Assembly: GCF_030540875.1 (NCBI RefSeq)
Contig: NZ_JAUOEM010000005.1
Coordinates: forward strand, 186,001 to 250,000
Direction: 5' to 3'
Source of the DNA: Flavivirga amylovorans
GTDB taxonomy: Bacteria; Bacteroidota; Bacteroidia; Flavobacteriales; Flavobacteriaceae
DNA: 64,000 nt
Each line of letters starts with the position of its first letter. Position 1 is the stretch's first letter. Positions 27,279-35,229 of the stretch are shown piece by piece. Both the position numbers and the translations under genes were made by a program. The notes below the pieces were generated by a model. That model had not been told where the DNA came from. It was given only the letters and a program-made list of their open reading frames with translations, and did not search any database.

Positions 27279-27952
27279 TATATTAAATAAGCTATTCCTA
27301 CACCTAAAATAATGGCAATAAATTTTGATAAATTGAATTTATGTCCATCTCCACTTTCAAACAGGATCGTGGTAGAAATATGGAAAAATATACCAATAAC
27401 TATGGCGTTAATAACATGAGCAAAGCTGGCAATTGTTTCAGAAGTATGTGAAATAATAGTGCCTAAAGGTGTCATGCAGGCAAAAATGGTTAAAAAGAGG
27501 CCAATCTGTATTTTACTGTAGTTAGACTGAAATAAAAACATACTAATTAAAGTTGCAATTGGTATTTTATGTATTAACACACCATAAACCATATCGTTAT
27601 GCTCATGTATAGCAAACCCTTCTAAAAAGCTATGAATGCATAAACTAATAAATAGTAGCCAAGGAAAAACGGTTTCGTTCTTATGGATATGTACATGCCC
27701 ATGTTCTGCTCCTTTAGAAAACAATTCTAAAATAATTTGCAGTAAAATGCCGCACATAATATATAGTCCAGTTAGTTTGGTATCTAAATGATTATACACC
27801 TCTGGTAATAATTCAAAAAGTGTTAAGGCTAATAAAAAAGCACCACTAAAAGAGAGTAGGAGTTTGGTGTTCCAAGATTTTTTTGTTTTGGTAAAACTAG
27901 CTATAAGCACACCTAAAATAACAGCGTAAAAAGGTAAAAGATAATTGTTCAT
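27278..27952 (-). CDS. ZIP family metal transporter
   Basis: A 224-residue protein with about eight membrane helices. It carries a histidine-rich loop (GAEHGHVHIHKNE), as usual between helices 3 and 4 of ZIP carriers, and the metal-path motifs HSFLEGFAIHEH and HKIPIATLISM on the following helices. It should import divalent metals such as zinc or iron. It is shorter than plant and animal ZIPs but normal for Bacteroidota. It is transcribed together with the downstream DUF4268 gene. Confidence 0.88.
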   Translation of the reverse strand: MNNYLLPFYAVILGVLIASFTKTKKSWNTKLLLSFSGAFLLALTLFELLPEVYNHLDTKLTGLYIMCGILLQIILELFSKGAEHGHVHIHKNETVFPWLLFISLCIHSFLEGFAIHEHNDMVYGVLIHKIPIATLISMFLFQSNYSKIQIGLFLTIFACMTPLGTIISHTSETIASFAHVINAIVIGIFFHISTTILFESGDGHKFNLSKFIAIILGVGIAYLI

Positions 27953-27997
27953 GTATATTAAATACTCAAAAAAAGTGGTTTAAATAGTAATTATTGG

Positions 27998-28729
27998 CTA
28001 TTTAAAAATCATTACTAAACGTTCGGATGTTTTCGCATTAAACTTACGCAATTTATAATCTCCAAAAACATCTAACAAATGTACGTCAGCTTTTTTAAAT
28101 AGTTTTTGAAAATCATCTAGGGTAAATGCTCTTACTCGTTCTTGAAAATTATAATTTTCATCATCAACAGTAAATGAAATATCTTTTACAATATAACCAT
28201 CTTCTACATATCGTTTTAAATTAAAATGGATACCATCCACTGTTTTAAATTCTTCAGGCACTAAATTATCAATTACAAATTCGCTGTTCATAAAATCAAT
28301 GACTCCAAAACCAAAATCATTCAAATTAGCTTTTATTGCTTTAATGGTGTTTAGGTTATTTTCATCTTTATCAAAATACCCAAAACTGGTAAACAAATTA
28401 AAAACAGCATCAAATTGCTTATTGTAAGGTTTACACATATCATGAACCTCAAAATGTAAGGTGTCATTTTCAAATTGCTTAGCGTGTTTAATACTATTCT
28501 CACTTAAATCGACACCTGTTACATGGTATCCTAAAGTATTTAAGTATACTGCATGTCTTCCTTTTCCACAAGCTAAATCTAAAATAGTTCCAGGCTCAGG
28601 AATGTTTAAATAATGAGTTAGGGTATCCATAAATGCTTGCGCTTCGGTGTCATCCCTATCTTTGTATAAAATGTGGTAAAATGGTGTGTCAAACCAAGAA
28701 GTAAACCAATCTGTTGTATTTGTTATCAT
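27998..28729 (-). CDS. Class I SAM-dependent methyltransferase
   Basis: A 243-residue methyltransferase with motif I GTILDLACGKGRHAVYL (about residues 48-64), the ribose-binding acid in VTGVDLS, and motif IV DAVFNLFTSFGYF. The N-terminal WFTSWFDTPFYHILYKDRD is characteristic of a subgroup of small-molecule methyltransferases common in bacteria. The acceptor is unknown. It lies 45 bp upstream of the ZIP gene on the same strand and may be co-transcribed with it. Confidence 0.85.
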   Translation of the reverse strand: MITNTTDWFTSWFDTPFYHILYKDRDDTEAQAFMDTLTHYLNIPEPGTILDLACGKGRHAVYLNTLGYHVTGVDLSENSIKHAKQFENDTLHFEVHDMCKPYNKQFDAVFNLFTSFGYFDKDENNLNTIKAIKANLNDFGFGVIDFMNSEFVIDNLVPEEFKTVDGIHFNLKRYVEDGYIVKDISFTVDDENYNFQERVRAFTLDDFQKLFKKADVHLLDVFGDYKLRKFNAKTSERLVMIFK

Positions 28730-28911
28730 AGTATTTGTTGGTGGTTTCTCATATTTTTAATAATACAAGAGCTGTTTTATTCTTAGCGTACTATTTTAGT
28801 AAATAATAAACTCATGAATATAAAAAATAGCTATATCTTTTCTATTTAAAAAAGGTATAGCGGTTCCCTTAATCTAATTCTTATTAACATTAATTTAACA
28901 CAAAATTACGC

Positions 28912-28919
28912 TATTTTTG
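28912..28919 (+). promoter_or_regulatory. Bacteroidota -7 promoter element
   Basis: TATTTTTG matches TAnnTTTG exactly and lies 38 bp before the start of the RNA methyltransferase gene. No clear -33 TTG is present at the expected distance. Confidence 0.45.
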
Positions 28920-28957
28920 CAAGCTAATAAAGTGTATCTAGTAAGTAGTAGGAAAAA

Positions 28958-30115
28958 ATGGAAGAAAATTTCACAATGGTGGCCAAAACTTTATTTGGTT
29001 TTGAAGAATTATTAGCAAATGAACTTACTAAACTTGGAGCACAAGATGTAAAAAAGGGTGTTCGGAATGTTAGTTTTTCTGGTGATAAAGGATTTATGTA
29101 CAAAGCTAATTTAGGTTTACGTACGGCTGTTAAAATCTTAAAACCCATTCATTCATTTATTGTTAATAGCGAGAAAGATTTATATGATAAAATCTATGCT
29201 ATGGATTGGGAGCCTTATTTAAAATCTACTGGAACTTTGGCGGTTGATGCTACTATTCATTCTGATTTGTTTACCCACTCGTTATATATTGCTCAAAAAA
29301 CGAAAGATGCTATTGTAGATAAATTTCGTGATACTACAGGGCAGCGACCTAATGTTGATTTAAAATTTCCTGATTTAAAAATTAATGTACATATTGATAG
29401 ACGTCAATGTACCATATCTTTAGATTCTTCTGGGGATTCTCTGCATAAGCGAGGTTATAAAACAGCCACTAATATTGCTCCTATAAATGAAGTATTGGCT
29501 GCAGGATTGATTATGCTGTCGGGCTGGGATGGACAAACCGATTTTATGGATCCGATGTGCGGTAGTGGTACGATGTTAATTGAAGCTGCTATGATAGCTT
29601 GTAATATTCCACCCAATTTGATGCGTAAAGAATTTGCTTTTGAACGTTGGCAAGATTGGGATGTTGATTTATTTGAAAAAATAGAAGAATCACTTCTTAA
29701 GAAAACAAGGGACTTTCATCATAAAATAATTGGATATGATAAAGCACCAAGTGCCGTTGCTAAAACGAAAGACAATGTAAAAAATGCACAACTAGAAGAT
29801 TTTATTGAGGTTAAACATGAAGATTTCTTTAAAACTCAAAAAGGTGGTGAAGAGAAATTGCATATGGTATTTAATCCACCGTACGGTGAGCGTTTAAACA
29901 TCGATATGGAACAATTTTATAAAGATATTGGCGATACTTTAAAACAAAATTACCCAGGTACTGATGCTTGGTTTATTACGAGTAACCTTGATGCTCTTAA
30001 GCATGTAGGTTTACGACCTTCACGAAAAATACAGTTATTTAATGCCAAGCTAGAATCGCGTTTGGTTAAATATGTGATGTATGAAGGGAGCAAGAAGGGT
30101 AAGTATATGAAGTAA
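28958..30115 (+). CDS. THUMP-domain RNA methyltransferase (RlmL/YcbY N-terminal type)
   Basis: A 385-residue protein. An N-terminal ferredoxin-like and THUMP region (about residues 1-155, starting FTMVAKTLFGFEELLANEL) precedes a Rossmann methyltransferase domain. That domain has DFMDPMCGSGTMLIEAAM as motif I and FNPPYGERL as the catalytic NPPY. This is the layout of the 23S rRNA guanine-N2 methyltransferase half of RlmL and its stand-alone homologues. It should methylate a guanine in rRNA, though the exact position is uncertain. A 20-nt hairpin begins 3 nt after the stop. Confidence 0.88.
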   Translation: MEENFTMVAKTLFGFEELLANELTKLGAQDVKKGVRNVSFSGDKGFMYKANLGLRTAVKILKPIHSFIVNSEKDLYDKIYAMDWEPYLKSTGTLAVDATIHSDLFTHSLYIAQKTKDAIVDKFRDTTGQRPNVDLKFPDLKINVHIDRRQCTISLDSSGDSLHKRGYKTATNIAPINEVLAAGLIMLSGWDGQTDFMDPMCGSGTMLIEAAMIACNIPPNLMRKEFAFERWQDWDVDLFEKIEESLLKKTRDFHHKIIGYDKAPSAVAKTKDNVKNAQLEDFIEVKHEDFFKTQKGGEEKLHMVFNPPYGERLNIDMEQFYKDIGDTLKQNYPGTDAWFITSNLDALKHVGLRPSRKIQLFNAKLESRLVKYVMYEGSKKGKYMK

Positions 30116-30118
30116 CTA

Positions 30119-30138
30119 ATTTCTACGAAGGTAGAAAT
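30119..30138 (+). repeat. Post-stop hairpin repeat, copy 1
   Basis: ATTTCTAC-GAAG-GTAGAAAT forms a perfect 8-bp stem starting exactly 3 nt after the stop codon. It is related to the hairpin at 52311-52330, which has the same length and position, differing at two paired positions in a base-pair-preserving way. No T-run follows, so it is not a normal terminator. Confidence 0.7.
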
Positions 30139-30629
30139 CTGTCTGTTATGACCAGAAATAAATATAAATATGCTCTGTTTTTATTGTTGTTCGAGCCATA
30201 AGTCTGCGCTATTGAGTAGCAGAATATTTATTTCTAAACAACTTTTTATTTAGCTTGTTCTAGCATTAATAATCAAATTTACCTATTGTTAAATAAAAAA
30301 TATAATTATAAGTAAATTTGTGAATGCTTTGGTAGAAAACCATAACTAGTGAAGTTATTCTATTCTGATAGCTCGGATTTAAGGTACAAAGCCCACGTTC
30401 AGACTGATATCACAGTCTTAACTTAATGATATTGTGCTTGTGGGATCAAGACTTAGTGCGATAAATGAGCATCTTCTATTCGATTTATGATTCAGCTTAA
30501 TACGAGTATTCTACTTTTATTTTTTTCTACATAAACGCCATATTTTTTCATGCATTAACTTGGTAACTGATTTTTTTCGGTCAATTTTGTCACACTTCGT
30601 ATTTTTAAATGGTCTAATTAGTATAGCGT
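30139..30629. other. Gene-free intergenic region with a structured segment
   Basis: No credible reading frame is visible. At 30392-30444 CCCAC pairs with GTGGG around an inner hairpin, AGACTG/CAGTCT (30401-30406 with 30412-30417). It could be a remnant of a palindromic element or a structured leader of the sigma factor gene. There is no recognised RNA family. Confidence 0.4.
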
Positions 30630-31442
30630 ATGAATGATAAGCTTAAAATATTAGTTGAAAAGGCAAATTCAGGAGATAAAAAATCACTTGAAAAAGTTGT
30701 TATTGAGATAAAAGATTTGGTTTATAATCTCGCTCTCAAAATGTTACTTATTCCAGAAGAAGCAAAAGATGCTACCCAAGAAATATTAATAAAGGTCATA
30801 ACACATTTAGGTACTTTCAATTATAAAAGCCAGTTTAAGACTTGGGTTTATAGGGTTGCTACCAATTATTTGTTAACTCATAAAGAAAAAAAGTCTTTGG
30901 TTTTTTCAATGTCTTTTGATGAATACTCTATTTTAATAGACTCATGTCAGTCTGATGTCGTTCATTATACACAAAATGAGGGAGAACTTTCCCTATTAGA
31001 AGAAGAAGTAAAGGTTAGTTGCACCCAAGGCTTGCTAATGTGTTTGAATTCGGTGGATAGAATGGTCTATGTGTTATCCGAAATTCTAGAGTTCGATAGT
31101 ATAGAAGGCGCTAAAATACTTGATATAACGCCTGAAAATTTTAGAAAAAAATTATCAAGGGCGAGAGCTAAAATCCGTAATTTTTTAAATAATAAATGCG
31201 GATTGGTAAATTCAAATAATCCATGTAGGTGTAGTAAAAAGATTGATTTTTTAATAAATCAAGATATTATTAATCCCAAAGAATTAAGGTTTGCTCAACA
31301 TAGTAAAAGGAGTATCGATTTGATTTCAAAAATTAAGCTTTTAGAAGATACGGTTTCTGTATATCAAACGGTTCCTAATTTTAAAACACCAGAAGCTATA
31401 ATAAAAGAAATACAGAAAGTAATACATGCAGTAAATTTTTAA
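30630..31442 (+). CDS. Sigma-70 family RNA polymerase sigma factor with C-terminal Cys cluster
   Basis: A 270-residue ECF-like sigma factor. Region 2 (about residues 10-90) has EEAKDATQEILIKVITHLGTF and QFKTWVYRVATNYLL. Region 4 (about 125-190) has SVDRMVYVLSEILEFDSIEG and ITPENFRKKLSRARAKI. A C-terminal extension has the pattern CGLVNSNNPCRCSKK, a known feature of one sigma subgroup and possibly metal-binding. No anti-sigma gene is adjacent. Instead a truncated NTF2-like frame starts 2 bp after its stop. Confidence 0.87.
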   Translation: MNDKLKILVEKANSGDKKSLEKVVIEIKDLVYNLALKMLLIPEEAKDATQEILIKVITHLGTFNYKSQFKTWVYRVATNYLLTHKEKKSLVFSMSFDEYSILIDSCQSDVVHYTQNEGELSLLEEEVKVSCTQGLLMCLNSVDRMVYVLSEILEFDSIEGAKILDITPENFRKKLSRARAKIRNFLNNKCGLVNSNNPCRCSKKIDFLINQDIINPKELRFAQHSKRSIDLISKIKLLEDTVSVYQTVPNFKTPEAIIKEIQKVIHAVNF

Positions 31443-31444
31443 AC

Positions 31445-31600
31445 ATGATAGAAACTATAAATAAATATATTGAAGTATGGAACACTCAAACAACTGAAAA
31501 ACTTCAAGATATTTTTACAAAAACTGCTTTTTACAAAGATGCGCTTCAAAATGGGAATGCAATAGATATTATGATAGTAGTCAATTTTCAATACAATTAG
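31445..31600 (+). pseudogene. Truncated SnoaL/NTF2-like protein
   Basis: A 51-codon frame with ATG at 31445 and TAG at 31598. Residues 1-43 (starting MIETINKYIEVWNTQ and including IFTKTAFYKDA) look like the N-terminal helices of a SnoaL/NTF2-like protein, which normally has about 110-150 residues. The last eight residues (MIVVNFQYN) look unrelated, and no continuation was found in the other frames before the next gene. It is probably an internally deleted remnant. It begins 2 bp after the sigma factor stop and ends 4 bp before the MGMT-like gene. Confidence 0.55.
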
Positions 31601-31604
31601 GATT

Positions 31605-32027
31605 ATGATAAAACCAAAGATTGTTGATATTCCTGAAAAAATGGAAAAATTTTTCGGAGGAAAAGGAAAAATGCTTCATCCTGAAATAAGTATGATAGAA
31701 GCGTTAATGCGCATAATTCCATTAGGAAGAATTGCAACTATTGATACGCTTGCAAAGAAAATGGCTAAAGATTTTGGAGTAGATGTTACTTGCCCGATGC
31801 GAACAGCAAATGGGATAAAGAAAATAACAGAAATGTTATCAGAAGAAAAATCTAACAATAAGATTCCTTACTGGCGTGTTGTGAAAAAGAATAGAGAAAT
31901 CATCAATTCCAAATACGTTGAAGTATGTGCCTCAAAATTAGAAGATGAAGGGTTTAAACTTTCTTATCCGAAATCATCGGGAAATATAAAAGTAAACTTT
32001 AGTACAGAAGAATTATTTACGTTTTAG
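31605..32027 (+). CDS. MGMT-like (alkyltransferase-like) DNA-binding protein
   Basis: A 140-residue protein similar in layout to the O6-alkylguanine-DNA alkyltransferase C-terminal domain. IPLGRIATIDTLAKKMAKDFG and VTCPMRTANGIKKI correspond to the helix-turn-helix, followed by IPYWRVVKK. The catalytic PCHRV motif is replaced by PYWRV, so the alkyl-accepting cysteine is absent, as in alkyltransferase-like proteins that bind damaged DNA and flag it for repair. Related proteins are annotated as MGMT family in flavobacteria. The DNA-repair role is inferred. Confidence 0.7.
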   Translation: MIKPKIVDIPEKMEKFFGGKGKMLHPEISMIEALMRIIPLGRIATIDTLAKKMAKDFGVDVTCPMRTANGIKKITEMLSEEKSNNKIPYWRVVKKNREIINSKYVEVCASKLEDEGFKLSYPKSSGNIKVNFSTEELFTF

Positions 32028-32114
32028 TTTTGTAGGTGCTTTTAATCATCATAAAATTAGATTCAAATAATAATTAGTATGGCTAACTTAGTATCATATT
32101 TTTATATGAATATT

Positions 32115-32579
32115 TTAAACATCAAGAACGTTTACAATATCTTTGATAAATGTCATCGTTTCGGTTTCGATGTGCCGGTTTAGAGCATCAAAATCATTGA
32201 AGTTAGGATGTTCTATTAATATATGTTCAACAATTGAAAACCCTTCGAGAGTAGCGGGTATGTGATACTTATTCCAATCACTGTCTTTAAACATCTGCCA
32301 ATATTCTTTTTGGATTTGTCTGTTTTGTCCAGCCAAACAAATTTCAAATAGCATTTTTATATGGTCAAAAATAATCACAATTTTTAGTTTTTGGCTTTTC
32401 AATGAAGTTGGAGTAAAAGGAAAGTATGAATAGTCCACATTTCCTTGGTAAACCTGTCCTACTTTATAGTCAATAGGATATGTTTTTGCAAAATGAGTTC
32501 TTAGCTTTTTTATATAGTTTAATGATATTTTATAATTTTCTAGTGTGATGTTATCCATACTTATATATTTTACTTTCAA
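32115..32579 (-). CDS. Conserved hypothetical protein (DUF7000-like)
   Basis: A 154-residue soluble protein with no signal or membrane segment. Characteristic parts are YSYFPFTPTSLKSQKLKIVI, FEICLAGQNRQIQKEYWQMF, KDSDWNKYHIP and a C-terminal acidic helix ending FIKDIVNVLD. From memory it resembles a family labelled DUF7000. Function is unknown. An alternative start is MDNITLENYK, 21 bp downstream of the first ATG. It is a lone gene between two plus-strand genes. Confidence 0.65.
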   Translation of the reverse strand: MKVKYISMDNITLENYKISLNYIKKLRTHFAKTYPIDYKVGQVYQGNVDYSYFPFTPTSLKSQKLKIVIIFDHIKMLFEICLAGQNRQIQKEYWQMFKDSDWNKYHIPATLEGFSIVEHILIEHPNFNDFDALNRHIETETMTFIKDIVNVLDV

Positions 32580-32650
32580 ACATAATTAAAAACTTTATAT
32601 TTTGTAAGAAATAATATTTTTTGTTTTGAGCTTCTTCTTCTTTTAATTTA

Positions 32651-32682
32651 TTGAGGCGTTTTATTTAAGAATTGTATATTTA
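32651..32682 (+). promoter_or_regulatory. Promoter of the ThuA lipoprotein gene
   Basis: TTG at 32651-32653 is followed after 21 bp by TATATTTA at 32675-32682, which is one base off TAnnTTTG. The spacing fits Bacteroidota promoters. The start codon is 24 bp downstream. Confidence 0.5.
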
Positions 32683-32706
32683 GTTAAATTATTTTAAATA
32701 CATTTT

Positions 32707-33738
32707 ATGTTCAAAATTCAAAAACTTTTCATGCTTTGTACTTTAATTTTTATGTTCACAGGATGCGAAGTAACTCAAAAAAACAAGTTAAAGGCTTTAA
32801 TTATTGATGGTCAAAATAATCATGGCGTATGGCCAAAGACAACAATAATGATGAAAAGGTATTTGGAAGAAACAAGACTGTTTGATGTAGATATACAGCG
32901 TACCACTTATATGTGGCAGGGACCTCACTTTAATAAAATGGAGGGTATTGAAAACATTGAAGCATTACTAGATATGTATCCAATAGATGATATAAAGCGA
33001 ACCGCTCTTGAAGAACCAAAACCAGACCCTCAATTTAGTCCAAATTTTAAAGATTATGATGTTGTTATATCAAATTTTGGTTGGAAAACAGCTAATTGGA
33101 GTGATACTACTAAAAAGAATTTTGAAGATTACATGATTAATGGTGGTGGATTTGTATTGATACATGCTGCAAATAATGCTTGGGGAGATTGGGAAGAATA
33201 TAATAAAATTATAGCACTAGGAGGCTGGGGTGGTAGATCGACAGAAAGTGGCCCTTATGTGTATTATGATATTGATAATACATTAAGACATGATACTTCT
33301 GAGGGACCTTGTGCAAGTCATGGACCTCAGTTAGAATATCAACTAAAAACACGTGCGCCAGAGCATCCTATTATGAAGGGACTTCCAGACACATGGTTAC
33401 ACTCTAAAGATGAATTATACGAGCGTTTACGTGGACCAGCCAAAAACATGACCGTTCTAGCGACTGCATTTTCTGGAGAAGAAGCTGATTCTACGAAAGA
33501 AAATAAAAATGAAGGACGAACAGGTAGGCATGAACCACTATTAATGGCTGTTGAATATGGTAAAGGCAGAATATTTCATTCAGCCTTAGGACATATGGAT
33601 TATTCTATGGAGTGTGTTGGATTTATAACAACACTGCAACGAGGTGCAGAATGGGCAGCTACAGGAAATGTCACTCAAAATGTTCCTAATGATTTTCCTA
33701 CCAAGGACGGAAAGAGTATTAGAAAATTTGAGAAATAG
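32707..33738 (+). CDS. ThuA domain-containing lipoprotein
   Basis: A 343-residue protein with a lipoprotein signal (LIFMFTGCEVTQ, modified Cys at 20) and a ThuA glutamine-amidotransferase-like fold. LKALIIDGQNNHGVWP begins the fold, with DVVISNFGW and GGGFVLIHAANNAWGDW at the nucleophile-elbow region and GRIFHSALGHMDYS near the end. ThuA (trehalose utilisation) proteins of Bacteroidota are usually linked to carbohydrate metabolism, often in the periplasm. The substrate is unknown. It stands alone with its own promoter. Confidence 0.88.
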   Translation: MFKIQKLFMLCTLIFMFTGCEVTQKNKLKALIIDGQNNHGVWPKTTIMMKRYLEETRLFDVDIQRTTYMWQGPHFNKMEGIENIEALLDMYPIDDIKRTALEEPKPDPQFSPNFKDYDVVISNFGWKTANWSDTTKKNFEDYMINGGGFVLIHAANNAWGDWEEYNKIIALGGWGGRSTESGPYVYYDIDNTLRHDTSEGPCASHGPQLEYQLKTRAPEHPIMKGLPDTWLHSKDELYERLRGPAKNMTVLATAFSGEEADSTKENKNEGRTGRHEPLLMAVEYGKGRIFHSALGHMDYSMECVGFITTLQRGAEWAATGNVTQNVPNDFPTKDGKSIRKFEK

Positions 33739-33819
33739 ATTTTAACCCAACTATGGGGTATAACTTATAGTATGCAGTAATTGATGAGAATATATTGTTT
33801 GTTTCGGAATAGGTTAAAG

Positions 33820-34551
33820 TTATTTATCTTTTTTGAAAAGAGGGATACGATAAGATAGTGTGTAACCGTACCCAGCACCAATACCACTACTGTCAAAGGT
33901 TTTATTGAAACCAGGGATGTAAACATTTTCAAAGCCGTCTGGGACCGTTTCACTAGCTAATATTTTAAGCTGTACGTTGAGTCCCATATACAAATTATTA
34001 AACAATTCTACTTTTATGCCTAAAATAACTTCTGCCCAAAATGCCGTTAAGTTACTAAATTCTTGCTTCTCAGTTGATGAAAATTGAGGCGCCCAGAATT
34101 GGTCTGTACTATAAACCGTGAAACTATTTAAATCGTGACTAAAAGAGCTTGCTCCAATACGAAAACCAGAGTAAATCATGTTATCCATATTCAACCAGTT
34201 TTGATACATGTTATAGTCTATACCAGCTTTTATGTAAGAACCTTTAGTGGTAACGTCTAAATAGTCATTAACAGTGTTTTTTTCTTCAATTCCAATCTCC
34301 CCAGCAATATATAGGCGCTTTTTAAGTCTGAAATCAGCTGAAATTTCAAATCCAGTATATTCATCATCTACAAATGAGCGGACAATTTTCCCAACATCTC
34401 CACCTACACGTAGACCATACTTCAACTTTACTTTTATGGAGTCTTTTGGAGTACTAACTATGCTATCATTTTGTGCATTTACAGATGAACAAAAAAGAAA
34501 TAAGCATATAATACTACTAATGAGACATTGTAAAATGCGGTGTTGTTTCAT
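33820..34551 (-). CDS. DUF6048 family outer-membrane beta-barrel protein
   Basis: A 243-residue protein with a signal peptide (about 1-27, ending SSVNAQ). Alternating beta-strands typical of a small outer-membrane barrel follow: KLKYGLRVGGDVGK, LYIAGEIGIEE, SYIKAGIDYNMY and a final GIGAGYGYTLSYRIPLF. It corresponds to the Bacteroidota DUF6048 family, commonly encoded with DUF6452 and rlmD as here. Its start lies within the last 35 bp of the DUF6452 gene, indicating a coupled operon. Function is unknown. Confidence 0.82.
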   Translation of the reverse strand: MKQHRILQCLISSIICLFLFCSSVNAQNDSIVSTPKDSIKVKLKYGLRVGGDVGKIVRSFVDDEYTGFEISADFRLKKRLYIAGEIGIEEKNTVNDYLDVTTKGSYIKAGIDYNMYQNWLNMDNMIYSGFRIGASSFSHDLNSFTVYSTDQFWAPQFSSTEKQEFSNLTAFWAEVILGIKVELFNNLYMGLNVQLKILASETVPDGFENVYIPGFNKTFDSSGIGAGYGYTLSYRIPLFKKDK

Positions 34552-35089
34552 CTTCTACAGATTGGTTATCGGTTAGGGGTTGTCTGGATGTTAACCATCG
34601 ATTTGCTATATCAGGATCCAGATTTAGTGTTACATTTTTGAAAATAGTTTTATAACCACAAGCTCTGGATACATAAACTTCCTCACGGCTATAATTTATA
34701 GTAATAAGATCTTGATTACCATCAATATAATCATCAGAGGTGTCATCTTCAGTACCAGCGTCATTAATTTCTGCTTCTTTTATAAGGACATATTGTGTCG
34801 AGTTTTCAGTTGTTTTTAGAGGTAAAAGAAGGCTGTCTATCCTAGCTCTAAAATTGTAATCGGGTAAAATAAATTCATTGTTAACACTTACAACACCTGT
34901 AAATTCATCAGTAACACCAACAATAACTAAGTCAAAAACATTCTTTTTGTTATCTGAATTAGCTACGTCTAAAAGATCAATCTTTAATCTTGGGGTCGTG
35001 GGGGTGCTGTCTGGGCAAATATCATCGCGTTCACAACTAAAATAATAAAGCGCTATGATTGCAATTAGTATTAGACTTGTTTTTCTCAT
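34517..35089 (-). CDS. DUF6452 family lipoprotein
   Basis: A 190-residue protein with a lipoprotein-type signal (ALYYFSCERDDICPD, Cys about 19) and a beta-rich domain (TPRLKIDLLDVANSDNKKNV, ITINYSREEVYVSRACGY). It matches the DUF6452 family. It lies 140 bp downstream of rlmD and overlaps the DUF6048 gene by 35 bp. The three-gene order is conserved in flavobacteria, which suggests an envelope protein pair travelling with an rRNA methyltransferase rather than a common pathway. Confidence 0.82.
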   Translation of the reverse strand: MRKTSLILIAIIALYYFSCERDDICPDSTPTTPRLKIDLLDVANSDNKKNVFDLVIVGVTDEFTGVVSVNNEFILPDYNFRARIDSLLLPLKTTENSTQYVLIKEAEINDAGTEDDTSDDYIDGNQDLITINYSREEVYVSRACGYKTIFKNVTLNLDPDIANRWLTSRQPLTDNQSVEDETTPHFTMSH

Positions 35090-35229
35090 TAATCTTTTTT
35101 GTATACGTTATTTTATTATTCGTTAAATAAAAACTCCTTAATATACTTAACGTATGTATTATTTATCAATTTTTTTCCTGACTAATATATAATCATTTTT
35201 AGAAATTATTAATCGATTTAACAACATAT

